Assembly: GCA_004357435.1 (NCBI GenBank)
Contig: SMVS01000030.1
Location: 1 to 11,473 of the forward strand
Length of the DNA: 11,473 nt
Reading direction: 5' to 3'
From: Nitrospina sp.
GTDB taxonomy: Bacteria > Nitrospinota > Nitrospinia > Nitrospinales > Nitrospinaceae
The notes under the pieces were generated by a model. That model saw nothing but the letters and a program-made list of their open reading frames with translations, had not been told where the DNA came from and made no database searches. Of the stretch, positions 6,498 through 11,473 are shown piece after piece (position 1 is the first letter of the stretch; the number at the start of each line of letters is the position of its first letter). The position numbers were made by a program, and so were the translations under genes.

Positions 6498-8813
6498 TTG
6501 TTTTCCAAAACACTCAATAAAAAACCGCGCTGGGCTTGCCCAAAAATTGGAGTTTCCTGGTTGCCGGGCCTGTTCTATCTTCTTCTTGGTTGCGCCGCTC
6601 CCGCCCTGGCCCAACAGGCAGGAGAGATCATTCATTCCATCGAAATTCAGGGCAACAAACGGGTCGACGACTCCAACATCCTTTACTACATAAAAAGCAA
6701 GGTGGGGGAACCGATTTCCCGCATCCGCATTCGCAAAGATATAGAAAGTATTTACGGACTGGGCCAGTTTTCAAACATCCGGGTCGAAACAGAGTCAGCC
6801 GAGCCCGGCGGGGTCCGCCTGATTTATATTTTGGAGGAAATACCCTCGGTGGGTGAAGTCGAATTCTCCGGAAATACCCTGGACGTTGAGGATTTGCTGG
6901 ATGAAATTGCGGTCCGGCGCGGGATCGCTTTTGAAGATTATTTGATCCAGGACACGGTCCAAAAACTCACCGCGCTGTATCACGAAAAAGGATATTTTCT
7001 GGTTAAAATCAAGGTGTCCACGAAGACCACTTCGGCAGGGTTGGTGGATGTGCATATCAGCATCCGCGAGGGGGAAAAAATAAAAATCAAGAAGATCCTG
7101 TTCGTGGGCAACAAGGCCATAGACGATGATGAATTGGCAGATGTCATTGAAACGGAGGAAGAGGGCTGGTTTTCTTTTTTGGATGAATCGGGGATTTATA
7201 AAAAAGATGTTTTAAAAATCGATGTTCTCCGTTTGGAAGCTCATTATCAGGATCAGGGGTTTCTGCGGGTCCGGGTGGAAGACCCGATAATAAAGATCAA
7301 CAAAAAAGAAAAAGGCATCTATCTGGCTTTGAGAATCGAGGAGGGAGAGCGTTACAAGGTGCGGTCCATAAAAGTTTCCGGGGATGCGACCTTCACGCAA
7401 GAAAAGCTGATGGATTCGGTCAAACTGAGAGTCGGTGACTTTTATAATGTGTCGCAATTGCGGAGCGATGCTCTGGCCATCACCGAATTGTTCTCAGAAC
7501 GCGGATATGCTTATGCCGACGTGAATCCCCGGACCCAAATTGATGACAAAAACAGAACGGTGGCTGTGGATATCGTCATCGATAAGGGCCGTAAGGTGTA
7601 CATTGGCGAAATCAGCCTGATCGGTAACATCAAGACGCGGGACAATGTGATCCGCCGCGAATTTCGCATGAAGGAAGGAGACTTGTTCGATAGCAAAAAA
7701 TTAAAACGGAGCAAGACGAGGCTACAAAACCTGGGATTTTTTGAAAGTGTGGTTTTGGATACCCATCGCGGTGACGGACCGGATTTGATAGATATCACCA
7801 CGATCGTGACGGAACAACCGACCGGCTCCGTTACCTTCGGAATGGGGTTCAGCTCGGTGGAAAATGTCATCTTCACCGCCTCCGTTTCCCAGAACAATTT
7901 GTTCGGCTATGGCCAGGTTTTGAGTTTTTCAACGGAGATTTCGTCGATCCGGACCGATATCGATCTCCGGTTCACCGAGCCGAGAATTTTTGACAGCGAG
8001 ATTTCCGTTGGCGTCGATTTGTTCAACCGCGATACGGAGTTTTTCAGTTTCAACTCCAGGTCGGTTGGGGGCGGGCTTCGGCTGGGCAAGAGCCTGTCGG
8101 AAACGGACTGGCTGGGTTTGGCTTACCGGTTTTCCCGGGTGGAAACTTCGGAGGTGGATCCGGTGGATGAAACGATTTTCCTGATGAATGGAACCGTGAC
8201 CACCAGCCGCATTACTTCCACCTTCATTCGAGATACCCGCGATAATTTTATTAACCCTACCCAGGGATGGAGGCATATGATACGATTCGAAATTGCCGGG
8301 AGCATCCTTGGCGGTGAGGATTTTTATAAAACCAGTTACGAGGTGAGCTATTATCATCCGATCATTGGAAAATTAGTGGGATTGTTGCACGGCGTAGTGA
8401 AATATTCCGACGGCTACAACGGATCGACCATTCCTGCTTTTGAACATTATTTTATGGGCGGCCCCATTTCCCTTCGTGGTTACACCATTCGTGAGGTAGG
8501 GCCGCTGGATAGGAAGGGAGATCCATTGGGCGGGGAGCAATCCCTGCTGTTCAACGTGGAGGTTCAATATCCCATTACCAAGGATTTTCGGGTTTTCGTT
8601 TTTTATGATCGCGGCAATGTTTATGGCATCGGCAACGATATTTCTTCCACCGCTGAAACAATAGACGTCACAATAATGCGGGAAGGTGTGGGTGCCGGCA
8701 TCCGGTTCCTGAGTCCGCTGGGGCCGATCGGCTTGGCCTACGGGGTTAAGTTGGATCCCAGGCCGGGCGACTCCTCAGGTGAATTTCATTTTTCAGCAGG
8801 AAGATCGTTTTAA
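6498..8813 (+). CDS. bamA: BamA outer membrane protein assembly factor (Omp85)
   Basis: BamA is the outer membrane core of the machine that folds and inserts beta-barrel proteins. The 771-residue precursor compares with 810 in E. coli. A signal peptide covers 1-38: basic start (NKKPR), hydrophobic core (GLFYLLLG), and signal peptidase I site ALA before QQ; an LLGC sequence at 29-32 vaguely resembles a lipobox but is probably not used. Five POTRA domains follow at about 45-115, 116-192, 193-285, 286-364 and 365-440. The 16-strand barrel fills about 442-771, with the loop-6 motif LRGY (Arg660) matching the family (V/I)RGF, and a C-terminal Phe typical of outer membrane barrels. The start is TTG. 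It leads the run bamA-ompH-fabZ-lpxA, with ompH 22 bp downstream, so outer membrane protein assembly and lipid A synthesis appear co-expressed. Confidence 0.95.
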   Translation: MFSKTLNKKPRWACPKIGVSWLPGLFYLLLGCAAPALAQQAGEIIHSIEIQGNKRVDDSNILYYIKSKVGEPISRIRIRKDIESIYGLGQFSNIRVETESAEPGGVRLIYILEEIPSVGEVEFSGNTLDVEDLLDEIAVRRGIAFEDYLIQDTVQKLTALYHEKGYFLVKIKVSTKTTSAGLVDVHISIREGEKIKIKKILFVGNKAIDDDELADVIETEEEGWFSFLDESGIYKKDVLKIDVLRLEAHYQDQGFLRVRVEDPIIKINKKEKGIYLALRIEEGERYKVRSIKVSGDATFTQEKLMDSVKLRVGDFYNVSQLRSDALAITELFSERGYAYADVNPRTQIDDKNRTVAVDIVIDKGRKVYIGEISLIGNIKTRDNVIRREFRMKEGDLFDSKKLKRSKTRLQNLGFFESVVLDTHRGDGPDLIDITTIVTEQPTGSVTFGMGFSSVENVIFTASVSQNNLFGYGQVLSFSTEISSIRTDIDLRFTEPRIFDSEISVGVDLFNRDTEFFSFNSRSVGGGLRLGKSLSETDWLGLAYRFSRVETSEVDPVDETIFLMNGTVTTSRITSTFIRDTRDNFINPTQGWRHMIRFEIAGSILGGEDFYKTSYEVSYYHPIIGKLVGLLHGVVKYSDGYNGSTIPAFEHYFMGGPISLRGYTIREVGPLDRKGDPLGGEQSLLFNVEVQYPITKDFRVFVFYDRGNVYGIGNDISSTAETIDVTIMREGVGAGIRFLSPLGPIGLAYGVKLDPRPGDSSGEFHFSAGRSF

Positions 8814-8825
8814 AAGATTATTATT

Positions 8826-8831
8826 GAGAGG
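8826..8831 (+). promoter_or_regulatory. Ribosome binding site that sets the ompH start
   Basis: GAGAGG lies 4 nt before the ATG at 8836. It supports that ATG over earlier in-frame codons from 8779 on, which would overlap the end of bamA and put extra residues before the signal peptide. Confidence 0.65.
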
Positions 8832-8835
8832 TGTT

Positions 8836-9381
8836 ATGTTTTCAAATAAACACAGAATTAAATTTTTGAACGTATTTTTGGCTTTGGGTTTATTTGGAGT
8901 GGGGATCGGGGGAGTGAGCTCACTCGCTTGGGCGGCTGATACCAAGATAGCTTTTGTGAATATTCAGGAAGCCATGTTTGCCACCAAAGAATACAAGCGG
9001 GCATCGGCCTCGTTCAAATCGGATTTTGATAAAGAAAAAGGGATCATTGCCGCCCGCGAAAGAAAAATAAAAAAAATGCTGGATAATTTGAGCAAGCAGG
9101 GATTTGTCCTGAGTCCAGAGCTCAAAAAGAAAAAGGAAGACAGGTTTCTAAAAGAAAAAAAGGGTTTTGAGCGGTATGTTCAGGATCGGAACGAAGAGTT
9201 TTCACGCAATGAAAAAACAGCCACAGCGAAAATTTTAAGGAAGATGTTGAAAGTACTGCAGAAGATTGGAAAAGATAAACGGCTCACTATGATTATGGAA
9301 AAAAAGACGGTTTTTTACAGTGATTCCGCCACTGATCTCACCAAGCTGGCCACTAAAACTTACGACAAGATGCATAAGTGA
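8836..9381 (+). CDS. ompH: OmpH/Skp family periplasmic chaperone
   Basis: Skp-family trimers hold unfolded outer membrane proteins in the periplasm and hand them to BamA. The 181-residue precursor is slightly longer than E. coli Skp (161). A signal peptide is clear: basic MFSNKHRIK, a hydrophobic stretch about 10-30, and cleavage after AWA near residue 33. The mature protein starts with the family pattern TKIAFVNIQEAMF, followed by a long lysine- and glutamate-rich segment about 50-145 predicted to form the coiled-coil tentacles, and a short C-terminal return strand (MEKKTVFYSDSATDLT), a typical OmpH ending. It is more AT-rich than its neighbours and very basic, as Skp usually is. It sits 22 bp after bamA and 40 bp before fabZ; no lpxD lies between. 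Also named skp. Confidence 0.9.
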   Translation: MFSNKHRIKFLNVFLALGLFGVGIGGVSSLAWAADTKIAFVNIQEAMFATKEYKRASASFKSDFDKEKGIIAARERKIKKMLDNLSKQGFVLSPELKKKKEDRFLKEKKGFERYVQDRNEEFSRNEKTATAKILRKMLKVLQKIGKDKRLTMIMEKKTVFYSDSATDLTKLATKTYDKMHK

Positions 9382-9421
9382 GGGAACAGCCACTACCGAT
9401 TCTGTCTTTTGAGGGGGTTCC

Positions 9422-9853
9422 ATGCTGGACGTCAACGATATAAAAAAAATTATTCCCCACCGTTATCCCTTTCTTTTAGTCGATCGTATCATTGAGTGCG
9501 ATGATGACACGCGCATCGTGGGCATTAAAAATGTAACCACGAACGAGCCGTTCTTTCAGGGGCATTTTCCGGATTATCCGGTCATGCCGGGCGTGTTGAT
9601 TGTCGAAGCGATGGCGCAGGTGGCCTGTATCCTGGCGCTGAGAATTTTGAAACGGGAGGGGCGTTCTTCTGTTTTGTTCACCGGGATTGATAAAGTGAAA
9701 TTCCGGAAGCCCGTGGTGCCGGGTGATGTGCTCCGCCTGGAGCTCACCAAAATCAAGCAGCGCGGCGAATTGTTTCGGTTTCAAGGACAGGCCTATGTGG
9801 GGGACCAGCGGGTGACCGAGGGCATTATCCAGGCGATTTTGGGCAGACCTTAA
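9422..9853 (+). CDS. fabZ: 3-hydroxyacyl-ACP dehydratase FabZ
   Basis: FabZ removes water from 3-hydroxyacyl-ACP in the elongation cycle of fatty acid synthesis in the cytosol. Because 3-hydroxyacyl-ACP is also the acyl donor for LpxA, FabZ level helps balance membrane phospholipid against lipid A. The 143-residue hot-dog fold protein shows HRYPFLLVDR near the N-terminus, then the active-site segment with His48 (FQGHFP) and Glu62 (IVEAMAQ), spaced as in characterised FabZ, and KVKFRKPVVPGD. The ATG follows GAGGGG at 9411-9416 with a 5-nt gap. It lies in the usual place just before lpxA, separated here by a 112-bp gap. FabA is excluded by the Glu active-site residue and the FabZ-type length. 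Confidence 0.96.
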   Translation: MLDVNDIKKIIPHRYPFLLVDRIIECDDDTRIVGIKNVTTNEPFFQGHFPDYPVMPGVLIVEAMAQVACILALRILKREGRSSVLFTGIDKVKFRKPVVPGDVLRLELTKIKQRGELFRFQGQAYVGDQRVTEGIIQAILGRP

Positions 9854-9921
9854 CTATTGGCTCCACGCTTCCCCGCAAGAGCACCTTTCCATCTTTGACG
9901 CATTTTCTTTTCAGGGTCCAG

Positions 9922-9937
9922 TGTGAAAAATATCACC
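9922..9937. promoter_or_regulatory. CRP-like palindrome in the fabZ-lpxA gap
   Basis: TGTGA-aaaata-TCACC matches 9 of the 10 conserved bases of the CRP core TGTGA-N6-TCACA. It lies 29 bp before the lpxA GTG. A TTGACG hexamer sits at 9895-9900, but no convincing -10 follows it at 16-18 bp. Whether the organism has a CRP-type regulator is not visible. It may be coincidence. Confidence 0.25.
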
Positions 9938-9982
9938 TTTCAAAACCTAAATAACGGTTCCGCCGGTGAGCATCGCAAATAA
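9923..9982 (+). CDS. Possible 19-codon leader ORF overlapping the lpxA start
   Basis: GTG at 9923 opens a frame of 19 codons (VKNITFQNLNNGSAGEHRK) ending in TAA at 9980-9982, 17 bases beyond the first base of lpxA in another frame. AGGG at 9913-9916 stands 6 nt before this GTG, a better ribosome site than the one before lpxA itself. It could couple translation into lpxA. The peptide resembles nothing I know, and a frame this short can easily arise by chance. Confidence 0.2.
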   Translation: MKNITFQNLNNGSAGEHRK

Positions 9983-10736
9983 CGCTATCATAGATTCCAG
10001 TGTGAGCTTGGGGGACAACGTTGCCATCGGTCCTTTCAGCATCATTGGTCCCGGCGTCTCGATTGGCGCGGGAACGGAAATCGGTCCCCACGTGGTGATT
10101 GAGTCTGGCGCCTCTATCGGTAAAAACTGCCGGATTTTTCAGGGAGCTTTCATTGGCGGCGAACCGCAAATCGTGGACTTCAAGGATGTGCCTTCGAGCG
10201 TTCGCATTGGGGACAACACCATCATTCGCGAATACGTCACCGTTCACCGGTCAGGCGATGCAAACGGTGTCACCGTGGTGGGCCAGAACTGCTTGTTGAT
10301 GGCTTACTCCCATGTGGCCCACGATTGCGAGGTGGGCGACCATGTGGTGATCGTGAATTATACAGGGTTGTCGGGCCACATCGTTGTGGAAGAACACGCG
10401 TTCATTTCGGGAATGGTGGGATTGCATCAACACGTTCGGATCGGCGCGCATTCCATGGTCGGTGGCATGTCGGGCGTCAGTCAGGATGTTCTCCCTTACG
10501 CCACGGTTTCCGGATACCCGGCCCGGTTGATTGGCCTCAATGCCGTTGGCTTGCGGCGTCGGGATTTTAAGCCGCAGGTCCGATCGGCCATCAAGCAGGC
10601 CTTTAAATGGATTCAAAGCCCGGACTTGAATACGTCACAGGCGCTTAACAAAATTGAGAGCGAAATTGAAATGTGCGATGAAATCCTATATCTTGTTAAT
10701 TTTATGAAGAACTCGAAGAGAGGATTTGTCGATTGA
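9966..10736 (+). CDS. lpxA: UDP-N-acetylglucosamine acyltransferase LpxA
   Basis: LpxA transfers a 3-hydroxyacyl chain from ACP to the 3 position of UDP-GlcNAc (or to the 3-amino analogue in some bacteria), the first step of lipid A synthesis. The 256-residue length fits. Residues 1-185 form hexapeptide repeats of a left-handed beta helix; about 190-256 is the helical C-terminal domain. The catalytic base is His119 (VAHDC, E. coli His125); His138 and His154 match E. coli His144 and His160. Gly167 matches E. coli Gly173, the position that sets acyl chain length. The E. coli GNHA segment is GYPA here, so the His191 position is Pro. The start is GTG, the only standard start between an in-frame TAA at 9948 and the family N-terminus; its ribosome site is poor. 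The stop overlaps the start of the next gene by 4 bp. Confidence 0.94.
   Translation: MSIANNAIIDSSVSLGDNVAIGPFSIIGPGVSIGAGTEIGPHVVIESGASIGKNCRIFQGAFIGGEPQIVDFKDVPSSVRIGDNTIIREYVTVHRSGDANGVTVVGQNCLLMAYSHVAHDCEVGDHVVIVNYTGLSGHIVVEEHAFISGMVGLHQHVRIGAHSMVGGMSGVSQDVLPYATVSGYPARLIGLNAVGLRRRDFKPQVRSAIKQAFKWIQSPDLNTSQALNKIESEIEMCDEILYLVNFMKNSKRGFVD
10719..10724 (+). promoter_or_regulatory. Ribosome binding site for the TTG start of the gnnA-like gene
   Basis: AGAGGA lies 8 nt before TTG 10733 and inside the end of lpxA. Together with the Rossmann motif starting at residue 11, it decides in favour of this TTG, giving a TTGA overlap with the lpxA stop and likely translational coupling. Confidence 0.65.
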
Positions 10737-11473
10737 CGGATCAAATTAAAGTTGGAGTCATTGGCGTGGGCAAGATGGGGGAGTATCACGTCGGAGTTTT
10801 GTCCGAATTGCGTGAAGTCAACCTCACCGTTGTTTCCGATACCAGCGCCGACCGGGGCGAAATCATCAGTCAACGTTATGAGGTTCCCTACGTTAAGGAT
10901 TACAAAGAGGCCGTGAAGCAGATGGACGCGGCCATCATTGCCGTTCCCACCGGTTTGCATTATGAAGTGGGCAAGGAAGTGCTGAACTCGGGCGTCCATG
11001 TCTTGATGGAAAAACCCTGCGCGGACAATCTGGATCATGCACGCGAGCTATTCGACATCGCCGATCAGAACAATCTTATTTTACAAGTCGGCCATATCGA
11101 GCGGTTCAATGGCGCCGTCCAGGAATTGCACAAGATTGTTGACGATCCCATCTATGTCGAATGCAAGCGGATGGGACCGTTCGTGGAGCGAATGAAGGAT
11201 GACGGAGTGGTCCTGGATATCATGATCCATGACATTGATATCCTCTTGAACCTGATCGACTCCAAAGTGTCTCACATCAACGTGATGGGAAAATCGGTTT
11301 TTACGGACCGGGATGATTTGGTCAGCGTGCAACTGGAATTTGAGAATAAGTGCATCGCCAATATTGTGGCGAGCCGTGCTTCCCAAAACAAAATTCGGAC
11401 CCTGTCCGTCACCCAAAAAGATTCCTATATTATCCTGGATTACACCGATCAGGAGATTTATGTGCACCGGCAA
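10733..11473 (+). CDS. Gfo/Idh/MocA dehydrogenase, GnnA-like, 3' end cut by window edge
   Basis: An NAD(P)-dependent oxidoreductase open to the right edge; 247 codons are seen of a family usually about 310-350 residues. The Rossmann motif GVGKMG is at 11-16, the conserved EKP motif at 93-95, GHIERFN around His121, and the catalytic segment DIMIHDID with His166. These are the standard Gfo/Idh/MocA landmarks. It starts with TTG overlapping the lpxA stop by 4 bp, so the two are almost surely co-translated. Known for the family: in Acidithiobacillus ferrooxidans, GnnA, encoded beside lpxA, oxidises UDP-GlcNAc at the 3 position so that GnnB can add an amine, giving amide-linked lipid A. Inferred: this gene does the GnnA step. 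A GnnB aminotransferase is not in the window. The family call is firm; the substrate is uncertain, so no symbol is given. Confidence 0.85.
   Translation, partial: MTDQIKVGVIGVGKMGEYHVGVLSELREVNLTVVSDTSADRGEIISQRYEVPYVKDYKEAVKQMDAAIIAVPTGLHYEVGKEVLNSGVHVLMEKPCADNLDHARELFDIADQNNLILQVGHIERFNGAVQELHKIVDDPIYVECKRMGPFVERMKDDGVVLDIMIHDIDILLNLIDSKVSHINVMGKSVFTDRDDLVSVQLEFENKCIANIVASRASQNKIRTLSVTQKDSYIILDYTDQEIYVHRQ

Noticed and set aside
6526..6593. BamA as a lipoprotein because of LLGC at residues 29-32.
   Set aside because: The -2 residue is Leu, the protein is an integral barrel, and a good signal peptidase I site (ALA) follows a few residues later.
8779..8835. An earlier start for ompH overlapping the end of bamA.
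   Set aside because: It would add about 19 residues before a normal signal peptide, whereas ATG 8836 has a good ribosome site and a standard signal sequence.
9895..9900. TTGACG as the -35 of an lpxA promoter.
   Set aside because: No acceptable -10 lies 16-18 bp downstream; the hexamer alone is not enough.

Overview
The window looks like an ordinary chromosomal stretch from a Gram-negative bacterium that makes lipid A. It holds six complete or nearly complete genes and one gene cut by the right edge, all on the + strand. I see no mobile element, CRISPR array, tRNA or rRNA. The organism has a BamA/Skp outer membrane assembly pathway and a lipid A pathway (LpxA). It also has a ClpC-type ATPase, which is usual in Firmicutes, Actinobacteria, cyanobacteria and some deep Gram-negative lineages but not in most Gamma- or Betaproteobacteria. 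Together with the order lpxA then a Gfo/Idh/MocA oxidoreductase, this points to a Deltaproteobacteria- or Nitrospinota-like lineage. That placement is inference from gene content, not from a search.

Region 1 (1-3595) is cobalamin-dependent methionine synthase, metH, missing only its first residues at the left edge. All domains are recognisable: homocysteine/zinc, pterin, cap, B12 and AdoMet reactivation. The pterin domain carries motifs that look more like AcsE-type methyltransferases than E. coli MetH. Region 2 (3596-3928) is a 333-bp gap. Its first half is GC-rich and hairpin-forming. Its second half is AT-rich, with a good sigma-70-like promoter followed by a small palindrome, and leads into clpC. 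Region 3 (3929-6367) is clpC, apparently transcribed alone and closed by a strong intrinsic terminator at 6420-6470.

Region 4 (6498 to the right edge) is an envelope gene run: bamA, ompH/skp, fabZ, lpxA and a gnnA-like NAD-dependent sugar-nucleotide dehydrogenase. BamA and Skp build and chaperone outer membrane proteins. FabZ sets the fate of 3-hydroxyacyl-ACP, the acyl donor used by LpxA in the first step of lipid A synthesis. The dehydrogenase overlaps the lpxA stop by 4 bp, which suggests production of a 3-amino UDP-GlcNAc analogue and hence amide-linked acyl chains in lipid A. lpxD, often found between skp and fabZ, is absent here. Three of the five envelope genes start with TTG or GTG.

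The points most worth checking are the gnnA-like gene coupled to lpxA, the terminator that sits only 27 bp before the bamA start, the AcsE-like pterin domain of MetH, and the fabZ-lpxA gap, which holds a CRP-like palindrome and a 19-codon leader ORF. I did not find a convincing undescribed system.
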